Made by a program: the position numbers and the translations under genes
Shown here: one piece after another, positions 1 through 8,488 of the stretch
Position numbering within the stretch: position 1 is the first letter of the stretch
Layout of the letters: each line of letters starts with the position of its first letter
From: an uncultured Ruminococcus sp.
GTDB lineage: Bacteria; Bacillota; Clostridia; Oscillospirales; Acutalibacteraceae
NCBI GenBank assembly: GCA_902773325.1
Contig: CACYDW010000036.1
Location: 1 to 51,911, forward strand
Length of the DNA: 51,911 nucleotides
Reading direction: 5' to 3'
The notes under the pieces: generated by a model
Told to the model about the DNA's origin: nothing
What the model saw: the letters and a program-made list of their open reading frames with translations, nothing else
Databases searched by the model: none

Positions 1-11
1 AGTCAACAAAA

Positions 12-33
12 CAGTCAGCCTTGCGGCTGACTG
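12..33. repeat. Short perfect hairpin
   Basis: Nine-base arms (12-20 and 25-33) are perfectly complementary around a 4-base loop. The hairpin abuts the longer palindrome at 33-74, so the two form a tandem structured block downstream of uppP. It has no T-run after it on the plus strand. Its role is unknown. Confidence 0.7.
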
Positions 34-74
34 GCAATTCATCACCGACCTATAGAGGTCGGTGATGAATTGCC
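33..74. repeat. Long perfect palindrome, MITE/REP-like
   Basis: Two 18-base arms (33-50 and 57-74) match perfectly around a 6-base loop (tataga). Neither side has a T-run typical of an intrinsic terminator, and the structure lies beyond the uppP stop codon. The perfect symmetry suggests an interspersed palindromic repeat rather than a simple terminator, but no second copy is present in this window. Confidence 0.65.
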
Positions 75-107
75 ATATTAGGATAAAACAGTATGTAAAT
101 GAATTAT

Positions 108-132
108 ATCGGGCAGCACTCTGCTGCCCGAT
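108..132 (-). terminator. Putative terminator of uppP
   Basis: Ten-base arms (108-117 and 123-132) form a perfect GC-rich hairpin just 3 bases beyond the uppP stop codon. On the minus strand it is followed only by an A/T-rich stretch without a clear U-run, so termination may be weak. Confidence 0.5.
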
Positions 133-135
133 AAA

Positions 136-1089
136 TCAGAAATGGAGCGGAAGTCCGGTGAAAAGGTTAACGCCTGTGGCTAACTCGATAATGCTCATGA
201 TTATAATGATCAGACCGACAATTCCGGTATAGAGTATAAAAATATACATTCTGTCGGTTGAAAGAAGCCACCTGAACAGCTTGATGGCGATAAAGCCGAC
301 TACAGCCGCAAAGATCATGCCGATTACAACACAAAAGTAATCCACTGTAATGCTGCTGCCGTCTTTCGGGAACAGAACATCCTTGCATTCCAGGAGTGCT
401 GCCGCAAGAATAGCGGGCGTACCGAGCAGAAAGGAATAATCAAGGGCTACTTGCTTGTTGATACCTCTCAGTTCGCTTGCAGCAAGCGTCGTGCCCGATC
501 TCGAAAGACCGGGGAAGAGTGCTGCTGCACACTGTGCCAGACCAATCATAATGGCATCGGGCACTTTGATGCGGCGGCGGCCTTTTTTGGCATTTTTGCC
601 GTTGGCAGCAACCGAAGCCGCAACAACCTCTTTGTTCTTTCGGCCTCCCAGAAACAGCAGCACACTTGTTCCAACGAGTGCACAGCCGATAATGATGAAA
701 TAGCCGTCTTTGGTAAACAGGTCGGCAAGATCCTTGAGCTTCATGTCTGTTCCCGGAATGGGCAGGAATAACAGAAAGAGGGGGATCAGACCGATGATGA
801 TCATCATAGCAAGGTTCTTTTCGCCCCGCAGCTCACTCCATTTGAATCTGCGTGCGATAATGTCCTTGATCACTTCCACCAAGGCTTTGAAAAGCTTGAT
901 AACAAGCCTGCAATATACAGCGAGTACGGCGGCGAGCGTACCGATATGCAGCATTACCGAGAAGAACAGGTTGTTGTCGTCCATTCCGAACAGATGCTGG
1001 CATATCGTCAGATGACCGCTGCTGGATACAGGCAGGAATTCCGTTAATCCTTGAATGATGCCCTGAATGATCGCTTCAAAAACACTCAT
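136..1089 (-). CDS. uppP: Undecaprenyl-diphosphate phosphatase (UppP/BacA)
   Basis: Integral membrane phosphatase that recycles undecaprenyl diphosphate to the monophosphate carrier used for peptidoglycan and other envelope polymers; overproduction is known to give bacitracin resistance. The 317-residue protein carries both family signatures: the N-terminal GLTEFLPVSSSGH segment (residues 14-26) with the conserved Glu17, and the PGLSRSGTT motif near residue 195. Several long hydrophobic helices are visible. A basic insert (NGKNAKKGRRR) lies in a loop before the second motif. The start at 1089 is chosen because GGAGGT lies about 10 bases upstream (1100-1105); a longer in-frame reading to 1152 would place this site inside the gene. 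Confidence 0.95.
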   Translation of the reverse strand: MSVFEAIIQGIIQGLTEFLPVSSSGHLTICQHLFGMDDNNLFFSVMLHIGTLAAVLAVYCRLVIKLFKALVEVIKDIIARRFKWSELRGEKNLAMMIIIGLIPLFLLFLPIPGTDMKLKDLADLFTKDGYFIIIGCALVGTSVLLFLGGRKNKEVVAASVAANGKNAKKGRRRIKVPDAIMIGLAQCAAALFPGLSRSGTTLAASELRGINKQVALDYSFLLGTPAILAAALLECKDVLFPKDGSSITVDYFCVVIGMIFAAVVGFIAIKLFRWLLSTDRMYIFILYTGIVGLIIIIMSIIELATGVNLFTGLPLHF

Positions 1090-1248
1090 AAAGCTATGTA
1101 CCTCCATTATGATTGCGGCAGAAATGCATCTGCCGTAAAAAATATATGTCAAGAGCGGGCAAACTATTCACCCGCCGATTTTTTCGGTACAGCGATTGTA
1201 AAAATGTACCGACTGATAACTATAACGCGTCCGATCTTATCGGTTTCA

Positions 1249-1289
1249 GGAAACACGGAGTTGTCCGTGACAATGGATTCAGTGTTTCC
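1249..1289. repeat. Inverted repeat with GGAAACAC ends, overlapping the tepA 3' end
   Basis: The arms ggaaacac (1249-1256) and gtgtttcc (1282-1289) enclose a second hairpin, cacgga/tccgtg (1254-1259 and 1264-1269). The right arm supplies the last codons and stop of the ClpP-like gene. The right-hand sequence (gattcagtgtttccc, 1276-1290) is the reverse complement of a motif also found at 9908, 10065 and 30124, so this is probably a copy or remnant of a repeat family. It may also terminate the upstream minus-strand gene. Confidence 0.5.
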
Positions 1290-2073
1290 CTTGCTTTTGG
1301 GGTATCGTCTTTTTGCTTGTTGCTTTTACCTTTGCGCTCTTTTTCTTACCCGATGCTTTTTTCTGATCGATCATGGCATACAGTGACCTTACGGCATCAT
1401 TGAGATCACCAACGCTGTCGATAATACCCTCGTCAACAGCCTCCTGACCGTCCAGTATGGTACCGATGTCCATTACAAGTTCATCGGTATTCATGGCAAG
1501 CTCGTTATAGCGTTCGGCAGAAATGCGGGAATGGGCGGTAACGAAGCCGGTAATGCGCTGCTGCATCTTCTGAAAATATTCAAATGCCTGCGGAACACCC
1601 AACATCAGCCCATTCATTCGGACAGGGTGTATTGTCATGGTAGCCGATTTTGCAATAAAGGATTTTTTTGCCGCTGCCGCGATCGGAACACCGATGGAAT
1701 GACCGCCGCCCAAAACCAGTGATACGACAGGCTTTGTCATGCCTGCCACCAACTCGGCAATCGCAAGACCCGCTTCAACGTCCCCGCCGACTGTATTGAG
1801 GATAATCAGCAGCCCGTCAATGCCTGCTTCCTGTTCAACGGCGACAAGCATCGGGATAATATGCTCATATTTGGTCGTTTTATTCTGCGGCGACAGGATA
1901 TAATGTCCCTCGATCTGCCCGATGATCGTCATACATTCCACGGTATAGCCGCCGCTGTCCGTGACGATAGAGCCGGTTTCCAGAATATGATTCTGTACTA
2001 AGCCTGCGTCACTCTGAGATGGCTCTTCCTGCGGTGCTTCGGGACAGACCTCATACTCGTTTGTTGTTTTCAT
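1279..2073 (-). CDS. tepA: ClpP-like serine protease, TepA family
   Basis: ClpP/crotonase-fold protein of 264 residues related to Bacillus TepA (YmfB), described as a translocation-enhancing protease. A ClpP-like core spans about residues 45-235. The putative nucleophile is Ser126 in GGGHSIGVP and the putative catalytic histidine is His149 in TIHP; the acidic member of the triad is probably an Asp near 197-202. The N-terminal 40 residues are polar and the C-terminal 30 are very Lys-rich (ASGKKKSAKVK), which is not typical of ClpP. There is no signal peptide, so it should be cytosolic. GGGAGGT precedes the ATG. The gene stands alone behind its own promoter. Confidence 0.85.
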   Translation of the reverse strand: MKTTNEYEVCPEAPQEEPSQSDAGLVQNHILETGSIVTDSGGYTVECMTIIGQIEGHYILSPQNKTTKYEHIIPMLVAVEQEAGIDGLLIILNTVGGDVEAGLAIAELVAGMTKPVVSLVLGGGHSIGVPIAAAAKKSFIAKSATMTIHPVRMNGLMLGVPQAFEYFQKMQQRITGFVTAHSRISAERYNELAMNTDELVMDIGTILDGQEAVDEGIIDSVGDLNDAVRSLYAMIDQKKASGKKKSAKVKATSKKTIPQKQGKH

Positions 2074-2123
2074 TTTGCCGTACCTCCCGATATAATACTG
2101 AAAGGTACGGCAGCATACATTTC

Positions 2124-2152
2124 AGTATAGCATTTTTTTTATAGTTCTTCAA
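2124..2152 (-). promoter_or_regulatory. Sigma-A-type promoter of tepA
   Basis: On the minus strand TTGAAG (2147-2152) and TATACT (2124-2129) are separated by 17 bases, about 35 bases upstream of the ribosome binding site of the ClpP-like gene. Confidence 0.65.
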
Positions 2153-2260
2153 GTTGATTTAGAATATTTTTTCAAAAAAATACCAATTTTTCAAAAATAA
2201 TTTTCCATTTTCTCCAAAGCATATACTGTTTTACACAAAATGGAAGGAATCGGAGAGTTG

Positions 2261-2650
2261 TTACAGCCGAAATCGCTTTTTCAGGAAATTACACAGCATG
2301 ATGATGGGCAGAGTAAGAAATCCCCATAGAATACTGTACGGCAGACAAATCTGCCCCCGGAAGTTCATCGGCAGAGAGGAATAGTCCCATACCTCATATT
2401 TCAGCCATTTGTTGAAGATGCACCCCGACACGAATTCTACCGTAGTGATAATGCCGCTTCCGATCAGACATTTCAGGTAAACAGGGCAGAGGCTTATTTT
2501 TTTGAAAACCTTATAAAGCAGAGTAAAACAGAAGCCGCCTGTCAGCAGCATAGACCAGTGGGTATAGCTTCTCCATAGTATTTCGATCAGTCCGTAGAGC
2601 AGTCCTCCTGCCGCAAACAGAAAGCAGTTACATTTTATTCTTCTTTTCAT
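2261..2650 (-). CDS. Small membrane protein, putative ABC-transporter type IV family (PF06541-like)
   Basis: The 129-residue protein has about four hydrophobic segments. Its C-terminal half contains the block KYEVWDYSSLPMNFRGQICL followed by PYSILWGF, which matches my recollection of the PF06541 family (putative ABC-transporter type IV, CmpB-like): a W-D-Y-S motif, then RG.ICL and a tryptophan in a membrane helix. Function is not established for this family, and no ATPase partner is adjacent. It is a single gene between tepA and the plus-strand ArsC-like gene. Confidence 0.6.
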   Translation of the reverse strand: MKRRIKCNCFLFAAGGLLYGLIEILWRSYTHWSMLLTGGFCFTLLYKVFKKISLCPVYLKCLIGSGIITTVEFVSGCIFNKWLKYEVWDYSSLPMNFRGQICLPYSILWGFLTLPIIMLCNFLKKRFRL

Positions 2651-2783
2651 TTCGTACTCACCCTGTGTTATATTATCTCCAGAGCTGCAATCGATTATTC
2701 CCTGTTTGCTGTATAGTATCCGTGTACTGAAACGAAAAGCGATTTTTTTCGATAAATTTTTTTGAAAAGTTTATAAATTTGTA

Positions 2784-2812
2784 TTTTCATTCGGTTTTAT
2801 TTATGATATAAT
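2784..2812 (+). promoter_or_regulatory. Putative promoter of the ArsC-like gene
   Basis: A consensus -10 TATAAT (2807-2812) is preceded at 17 bases by a weak -35 (TTTTCA, 2784-2789). The flanking DNA is very A/T-rich. Confidence 0.5.
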
Positions 2813-2842
2813 TGCCGTAGAAAAAATGTGAGGTGCATTAAA

Positions 2843-3196
2843 ATGCTCTTTGTTAATTATCCGAAATGCACAACCTGTCAGAAGGCAAAACGCTGGCTTA
2901 CAGAAAACGGCTTTGACTTTATTGACAGAGATATCAAAGCCGACCGCCCCTGCTATGAGGAACTGAAAAAATGGATACAATCGAGCGGTCTGCCGATCAA
3001 AAGATTTTTCAACACAAGCGGTTTGCTCTATAAGTCCCTGCAGCTCAAGGACAGACTGCCTGCAATGACAGATGAAGAAAAGCTGGAGCTGCTTGCATCA
3101 GACGGTATGCTGGTAAAGCGTCCGCTGCTGATTGACGGTGAAACCGTACTTGTCGGTTTTAAGCCGGATCAGTGGGAGCAGGCTCTGAAAAAATAA
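2843..3196 (+). CDS. ArsC/Spx-family thioredoxin-fold protein
   Basis: A 117-residue member of the arsenate reductase/Spx/YffB family. Residues 1-20 read MLFVNYPKCTTCQKAKRWLT, with the family CxxC (CTTC) at the redox site, and KRPLLIDG occurs in the C-terminal half where the family has a conserved Arg-Pro. With no ars genes nearby, an arsenate-reductase role is doubtful; a general thiol or Spx/MgsR-like role is equally possible. The ATG at 2843 is preferred because the AGGTG ribosome binding site (2831-2835) would lie inside a GTG start at 2828. Confidence 0.85.
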   Translation: MLFVNYPKCTTCQKAKRWLTENGFDFIDRDIKADRPCYEELKKWIQSSGLPIKRFFNTSGLLYKSLQLKDRLPAMTDEEKLELLASDGMLVKRPLLIDGETVLVGFKPDQWEQALKK

Positions 3197-3220
3197 CGCG
3201 CTGATAACGGAGATGTTAAC

Positions 3221-5185
3221 ATGAAGGATTATCTTCCGATCTGCCGTGAGGATATGCAGAAGCGGGGCTGGGATTATGTCGATTTTGCTTTTGTGATCGG
3301 CGACGCTTATGTTGACCACCCGTCCTTCGGACCGGCCATTATCAGCCGTGTGCTGGAAGCGGAGGGCTTTCGTGTCGGCATCATCTCACAGCCGGACTGG
3401 AAGGATGCTTCCAGCATCAATGTGTTTGGTGAACCTCGTCTTGCGTTTCTGATATCCTCCGGCAATATGGATTCCATGGTGAATCACTATTCTGTATCAA
3501 AAAAACGTCGGTCAAAGGATTTCTTTACCCCCGGCGGTGTGATGGGAAAACGTCCTGACCATGCCGTTACCGTCTATGGGAATCTGATTCGGCAGACCTA
3601 TAAAGACAAGCCGGTCATTATCGGCGGCATAGAAGCAAGCTTAAGACGCATGGCGCACTATGATTACTGGGATGATACCCTGAAACGTTCTGTTTTGCTG
3701 GATTCTCAGGCAGACTTGTTGTCGTTCGGTATGGGGGAGCGTTCCATTGCTGAAATTGCTCATGCGCTTGACAGCGGTATTCCTGTCAGTGAGATCAGCT
3801 TTATCAGCGGAACCGTATTCAAGACCAGAACGCTGGAGAAAATTCCCGAATATATTACACTGCCGTCTTATGATGACCTGAAGGCGGATAAGCTGAACTA
3901 TGCCAGAAGCTTTTATATCCAGTATACCAACACAGACCCCTTTTCGGGGAAGGTGCTTGTTGAACCCTATGACGGTGTCTATATTGTGCAGAACCCCATG
4001 TCCAGACCACTTTCACAGGAGGAGATGGACAGAGTCTATGCCCTGCCGTATATGCGTTCTTACCACCCGTCTTATGAGGCGCTCGGCGGGGTAGATGCCA
4101 TCAAGGAGGTCAAATTCAGCCTTGTCAGTAACCGAGGATGCTTCGGCGGGTGCAGCTTTTGTGCTCTTACCTTTCATCAGGGCAGGATCATTCAGACCCG
4201 CAGCCACGAATCCATTATTGAAGAGGCAAAAATCATCATTGAGGATCCCGAATTCAAGGGATATATACACGATGTCGGCGGCCCTACAGCCAATTTCCGA
4301 CATACCTCCTGCGAAAAGCAGCTTACCAAGGGTGTATGCCCAAACAAACAGTGTTTATTTCCGAAGCCGTGTAAAAACCTGATCGTTGACCATTCCGATT
4401 ACCTTGAGCTGCTCCGGAAGCTCCGGGCACTTCCAAAGGTCAAAAAGGTATTTATCCGCTCAGGTATACGGTTTGACTATATTATGGCAGACAAGGACGA
4501 TACGTTTTTCAGAGAGATGTGTGAACATCACATCAGCGGTCAGCTCAAGGTTGCACCCGAGCATATTGCAGATGCGGTTCTTGCCAATATGGGCAAGCCC
4601 GAAAACAGTGTATACAAAAGCTTCTGCAAAAAATATGCCCAGATCAACAAAGAATTGGGCAAGCCGCAGTATCTTGTACCCTATCTGATGTCGTCCCATC
4701 CCGGTTCAACGGTAAAGGAGGCAATCGCACTGGCAGAATATCTCAGAGATCTGGGATATATGCCCGAGCAGGTACAGGACTTTTATCCCACACCGTCTAC
4801 CATTTCGACCTGTATGTATTATACCGGTGTAGACCCGCGCACGATGAAGCCTGTGTATGTGGCGAGGAATCCCCATGAAAAGGCGATGCAGAGAGCTTTG
4901 ATCCAATACAGGAATCCCAAAAATTATGATCTGGTCTATGAGGCTCTCACAGAACAGCACAGATATGACCTTATTGGTTTTGATAAGAAATGTCTGATCA
5001 GACCGAAGGCTACAAAGCATACGCAGATGGCTGCTCAGTCGGGTAAGCCGACAAGACAGCTTACTGAAGAAGAAAAAAAGTATGGTATTTCGTTTGAAAA
5101 ATATGATAGTATGATACGGGCATCGAAAGGGAATACTGCAAAAAAATCAGGTACAGCCCGCACCGCCAAAAAGAAAAAGCGATAG
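3221..5185 (+). CDS. YgiQ-family radical SAM protein
   Basis: A 654-residue radical SAM enzyme of the YgiQ (UPF0313) family, whose biochemical function is not established. The radical SAM cluster motif CxxxCxxC is seen as Cys307, Cys311 and Cys314 (GCFGGCSFCAL), preceded by the YgiQ N-terminal domain (PICREDMQKRGWDYVDFAFVIGDAYVDHPSF) and followed by the conserved HEDVGGPTANF-type block (here IHDVGGPTANFRHTSC). Additional cysteines after the barrel (CPNKQCLFPKPC) could hold another metal site. The C-terminus ends in a Lys/Arg-rich tail (AKKSGTARTAKKKKR). The gene follows the ArsC-like gene by 24 bases and may be cotranscribed with it. Confidence 0.92.
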   Translation: MKDYLPICREDMQKRGWDYVDFAFVIGDAYVDHPSFGPAIISRVLEAEGFRVGIISQPDWKDASSINVFGEPRLAFLISSGNMDSMVNHYSVSKKRRSKDFFTPGGVMGKRPDHAVTVYGNLIRQTYKDKPVIIGGIEASLRRMAHYDYWDDTLKRSVLLDSQADLLSFGMGERSIAEIAHALDSGIPVSEISFISGTVFKTRTLEKIPEYITLPSYDDLKADKLNYARSFYIQYTNTDPFSGKVLVEPYDGVYIVQNPMSRPLSQEEMDRVYALPYMRSYHPSYEALGGVDAIKEVKFSLVSNRGCFGGCSFCALTFHQGRIIQTRSHESIIEEAKIIIEDPEFKGYIHDVGGPTANFRHTSCEKQLTKGVCPNKQCLFPKPCKNLIVDHSDYLELLRKLRALPKVKKVFIRSGIRFDYIMADKDDTFFREMCEHHISGQLKVAPEHIADAVLANMGKPENSVYKSFCKKYAQINKELGKPQYLVPYLMSSHPGSTVKEAIALAEYLRDLGYMPEQVQDFYPTPSTISTCMYYTGVDPRTMKPVYVARNPHEKAMQRALIQYRNPKNYDLVYEALTEQHRYDLIGFDKKCLIRPKATKHTQMAAQSGKPTRQLTEEEKKYGISFEKYDSMIRASKGNTAKKSGTARTAKKKKR

Positions 5186-5306
5186 CTGTTTCCTGAAAAC
5201 AATGGAGATGTTCCGTGTGATACAGCGATAGAAGCCGGTTGTTCCGTTTCGTGAATATCTGACCGTCACACACAACACAAACATCACTTTGAAGGAGGTG
5301 AAAAAT

Positions 5307-5732
5307 ATGCTGTGGATATGGCTTGCAGTTATTGTAGTGTCGTGCCTGCTGGAATGGGCCACTCAGGTTCAGCTCATTTCAATATGGGCGGCTTTCGGCG
5401 CACTGGTTGCGCTGGTACTGGAACTGTGCAAGGTGGACTATACCATTCAGATCATCGTTTTCTTTGCTGTTACGATTGTTGCGATCGCCTTGACACGACC
5501 GATTGCCAGGAAAATGACAGAATTTGCAAAGACACCTACCAATGCAGATATGAACATTGGCAAGATCGGTAAGGTGACAAAGGTGATTGATGATAAGATG
5601 GGTATTCTCAGAGTCAGAGTTGAGAATAATGACTGGTCTGCCATCACAGAGGATAAGTCGCTTCTTCCTATCGGTACAGAGATATCGGTCAAACGCATTG
5701 AAGGCGTCAAGCTGATCATTGAGCCGGTATAA
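5307..5732 (+). CDS. NfeD-like membrane protein
   Basis: A 141-residue protein of the short NfeD type. Two or three hydrophobic helices occupy residues 1-65, followed by a soluble OB-fold domain (about 75-141, with GKIGKVTKVIDDKMGILRV). These proteins are typically encoded next to SPFH/stomatin proteins and are thought to help organise membrane microdomains; the next gene here is such a partner, 35 bases downstream. The ATG at 5307 has an excellent GGAGGTG site (5294-5300). Confidence 0.9.
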   Translation: MLWIWLAVIVVSCLLEWATQVQLISIWAAFGALVALVLELCKVDYTIQIIVFFAVTIVAIALTRPIARKMTEFAKTPTNADMNIGKIGKVTKVIDDKMGILRVRVENNDWSAITEDKSLLPIGTEISVKRIEGVKLIIEPV

Positions 5733-5767
5733 CACACACAAACAAACAAAAAGAGAGGTATTGAATT

Positions 5768-6805
5768 ATGGATCCTTTATTGATCGCTTTTATTATCGTG
5801 CTGGTTGTATTGATATTGGTAATCGTTGCCAATATCAAAGTGGTTCCGCAGGCAAACGCATACGTTATTGAACGTTTCGGCGTTTATTACAGAACATGGG
5901 GCACAGGCATTCACGTTAAGGTTCCTTTCGTAGACAGAATAGCAAGGAAGGTATCGCTCAAAGAGCAGGTTGTAGACTTTGAGCCGCAGTCCGTTATCAC
6001 ACGCGATAACGTATCCATGCAGATCGATACGGTTGTCTACTATCAGATCACGGACTCCAAGCTCTATGCATACGGTGTTGAGCGTCCGATCATGGCTATC
6101 GAAACGCTTTGCGCAACAACACTGAGAAATATTATCGGTGAGCTCGAACTGGATAATACGCTGACCTCCCGTGATAACATCAACGAAAGAATCAGAGAGA
6201 TCCTTGACGAGGCTACCGACGCATGGGGCATTAAGGTCAAGCGCGTTGAGCTGAAAAATATTCTTCCGCCCCGTGAGATTCAGATCGCCATGGAGAAGCA
6301 GATGAAGGCAGAGCGTGAGCGCCGTGCAAGAATCCTTGATGCAGAAGGTGAAAAGACCAGCCAGATTCTGGTAGCAGAAGGTCAGAAGGAAGCCGCTATT
6401 CTCCGTGCAGAAGCGATCAAGCAGACAAAGATCCGCGAGGCACAAGGTGAGGCAGAGGCTATCTATGCCATTCAGAGAGCTTATGCAGACAGCTTGATGA
6501 TGTTGAATGAAGCGGCACCTACCGATAAGGTCATCGCCCTCAAGAGCCTTGAAACCTTCCAGAAGGTTGCAGACGGCAGAGCAACCAAGATCATTATTCC
6601 CTCAGAGATTCAGTCTATGGCAGGACTTGCAACTTCTCTTAAGGAGCTTGTTGTTGACGGTGAAATGGACAGATCACCTGCCGGTGCAGTCCCCGCTGCC
6701 AATCAGGCTCAGAGGGTAGTGCCCGCCGCTAATGCTCAGGCAGACCTCAGAGCACGTGCACAGCAGATGCTCCAGCAGAATGCGCCCCAGAACGGTATGC
6801 AGTAA
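5768..6805 (+). CDS. SPFH/stomatin-like protein (QmcA/HflK type)
   Basis: A 345-residue SPFH (band 7) protein. Residues 5-24 form a single N-terminal membrane anchor, residues about 25-185 the SPFH domain (VVPQANAYVIERFGVYYRTWGTGIHVKVPF), and residues about 185-250 an Ala/Glu/Arg-rich coiled coil (EKQMKAERERRARILDAEGE). The C-terminal 50 residues are Ala/Gln-rich and probably disordered. Such proteins form large membrane-associated rings or scaffolds. It pairs with the NfeD-like gene just upstream in an apparent two-gene operon ending at the terminator at 6849. Confidence 0.92.
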   Translation: MDPLLIAFIIVLVVLILVIVANIKVVPQANAYVIERFGVYYRTWGTGIHVKVPFVDRIARKVSLKEQVVDFEPQSVITRDNVSMQIDTVVYYQITDSKLYAYGVERPIMAIETLCATTLRNIIGELELDNTLTSRDNINERIREILDEATDAWGIKVKRVELKNILPPREIQIAMEKQMKAERERRARILDAEGEKTSQILVAEGQKEAAILRAEAIKQTKIREAQGEAEAIYAIQRAYADSLMMLNEAAPTDKVIALKSLETFQKVADGRATKIIIPSEIQSMAGLATSLKELVVDGEMDRSPAGAVPAANQAQRVVPAANAQADLRARAQQMLQQNAPQNGMQ

Positions 6806-6848
6806 TCCTGCTGAGGATGCTATACATTACTATAAAGCAAATCACAAA

Positions 6849-6894
6849 AGCAGAATCCTTGAAGTGGGTAAATCCTTCAGGGATTCTGCTTTTT
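6849..6894 (+). terminator. Terminator of the NfeD-SPFH operon
   Basis: The arms agcagaatcc (6849-6858) and ggattctgct (6881-6890) are perfect complements with further partial pairing inside, and the right arm runs into TTTT. Confidence 0.85.
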
Positions 6895-6917
6895 ATGATG
6901 TTCAACAGGCTCTGAAC

Positions 6918-6948
6918 ATCAATTGAAAATTTATTTCTTCACAGTTCC
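6918..6948. repeat. 31-nt interspersed repeat, copy 1
   Basis: This segment matches 14636-14666 at 28 of 31 positions, with the common core tatttcttcacagttcc. Both copies lie in intergenic DNA next to unrelated genes. Here it sits between the SPFH terminator and the 3' end of the NYN-domain gene. Confidence 0.6.
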
Positions 6949-6955
6949 TAAGTCG

Positions 6956-8278
6956 TTATTTCTGGATTTCAAAATACATTTTTCCTTCGTCATCTGCAAC
7001 GAACCGGAGCGTCTTGATGTATTTCTTATAGAAATTGTCCATTTCATTTTGCTCGGCGGGGATTTTTGCTTCATTGTAAATTTGAGACACTAATTCCTTT
7101 CCGTTATATTGCAGCAGGTCGGGCAGATACTTTCTAAGCAGACGGCACAGAACGAATTTCTTGAACTCGTCTATTTTGCCTGTGCCGAAGTCATCCATGG
7201 CACAATAGAATATTTCATGCTGTGAAAGCGTCTGCTTGATTGCCTCGCTTACCTTTGAATACTCAAACATCATCAGAAAATGTGCATACGGCAGTGACGA
7301 CATCAGCCCCCAATAGTCAGAATCGCTTGAAAACAGCATAAAGGACGAAATCCTGTTCTGATAGTGTTCCATACAGACGGTTGCAGTCATTTTTATATCA
7401 ACAAGACTTTTTTGTTCCTTCACACGTTCCACCATGATATGCTCAACGGGAATCGGCACAAACTTTTCGATCATATCCCAGCCGGGATTGGTGTGAACAT
7501 CATCAAACAAAATGATTTTCAGAATTTTGGCGATCTCATGACGGTTAAGACCGGCAATTACACTGCACAGCTTATAGGGATTGGAGTTTTCGCAGTCAAC
7601 AACAATTTCAACACTGTCGGTTTCATTGATGAACTGATAGATTTTTTCCTTGATATCGCTGTCGGCTTCCCGATAATTGGATCTTGTGATATACACATCA
7701 TTATGAAGCCTGTAAACGACCATAAAAAACTTGGAGTCATTATACAGCATACCGCCGCAGTCATAAGGCTCCCAATGAATATATTGCTGGAACGGATAAT
7801 AATCCCTGTTTGCCATAAACTTGGCAAACTCTGCCTTGATGACCTTTTCCTGTGTAAAGCGGGGAATAATAAACAGATCCTTGATGTAATCCCAATTGAC
7901 ATATTCAGGAAACAGGTTTTTACAGTGGTTGATGTTATCACTGATATATTTATTGATGGTTTCCATATATCTGGATGAAGAGCCGTTTGATTTCAGAATC
8001 CGATAGCCCCATTCTTCCAGTTGCAGAATATTTTTGGTGTCAAACCATGGCAGCTTATCCAGATTGGTAAGGTTGGTTTTCATTTCTGTATCTGTTTTTT
8101 TGAAATTCATCATCAGATTTGTACGAAGCTTGCACAAATATCGGATGACCCGACAATCCTGATTCTCACAAAGCTGTGCAATGATCTCGGGATTCTCCTC
8201 TCCGATCTGCCTGACAATATCCATGCGTATGCCGATCATAAATGCAATCGTCGTTACTATATTTTTGGTATAGGCCAT
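6956..8278 (-). CDS. Uncharacterised protein with a putative NYN (PIN-like) nuclease domain
   Basis: I do not recognise this 440-residue protein by name. Residues about 222-330 resemble a NYN/DUF88 ribonuclease domain: a first beta strand ending in VEIVVDCENSN (Asp228, Asn231), then KIILFDD (Asp259), KSLVDIKM (Lys290, Asp294) and the C-terminal acidic strand MLFSSDSDYWGL (Asp319, Asp321). That is the acidic arrangement expected of a metal-dependent PIN-like active site. Residues 1-200 and 345-440 have no recognisable domain and look mostly helical. There is no signal peptide or membrane helix. AAGGAGGT lies upstream of the ATG. It is monocistronic between terminators, so context gives no clue to its target. 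Confidence 0.6.
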   Translation of the reverse strand: MAYTKNIVTTIAFMIGIRMDIVRQIGEENPEIIAQLCENQDCRVIRYLCKLRTNLMMNFKKTDTEMKTNLTNLDKLPWFDTKNILQLEEWGYRILKSNGSSSRYMETINKYISDNINHCKNLFPEYVNWDYIKDLFIIPRFTQEKVIKAEFAKFMANRDYYPFQQYIHWEPYDCGGMLYNDSKFFMVVYRLHNDVYITRSNYREADSDIKEKIYQFINETDSVEIVVDCENSNPYKLCSVIAGLNRHEIAKILKIILFDDVHTNPGWDMIEKFVPIPVEHIMVERVKEQKSLVDIKMTATVCMEHYQNRISSFMLFSSDSDYWGLMSSLPYAHFLMMFEYSKVSEAIKQTLSQHEIFYCAMDDFGTGKIDEFKKFVLCRLLRKYLPDLLQYNGKELVSQIYNEAKIPAEQNEMDNFYKKYIKTLRFVADDEGKMYFEIQK

Positions 8279-8439
8279 TTTTTTACCTCCTTGTTGTTAT
8301 TATTCTATTATCCTATATTTTATTCAAAATTGCAATCCATTTATGATAACAAATTTTACCACAAATTTCAAGCAAAGCCATCACAGTCATTATTCATAGA
8401 TTTCATGACGAAAGACGGCTTAATTTGTCGGATTGTCCA

Positions 8440-8468
8440 TTGACACCATTCAGATATAGTGCTATAAT
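8440..8468 (+). promoter_or_regulatory. Sigma-A promoter of the S-box-metK transcript
   Basis: TTGACA (8440-8445) and TATAAT (8463-8468) are both consensus and separated by 17 bases, placing the transcription start near 8475, shortly before the riboswitch. Confidence 0.9.
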
Positions 8469-8488
8469 ATCCCTGCAATTGAATAAAA

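Noticed and set aside
5777-6445. 222-codon minus-strand frame opposite the SPFH gene
   Set aside because: It lies entirely antisense to a well-supported conserved gene, has no ribosome binding site, and its translation is Cys/Leu-rich nonsense typical of antisense frames.
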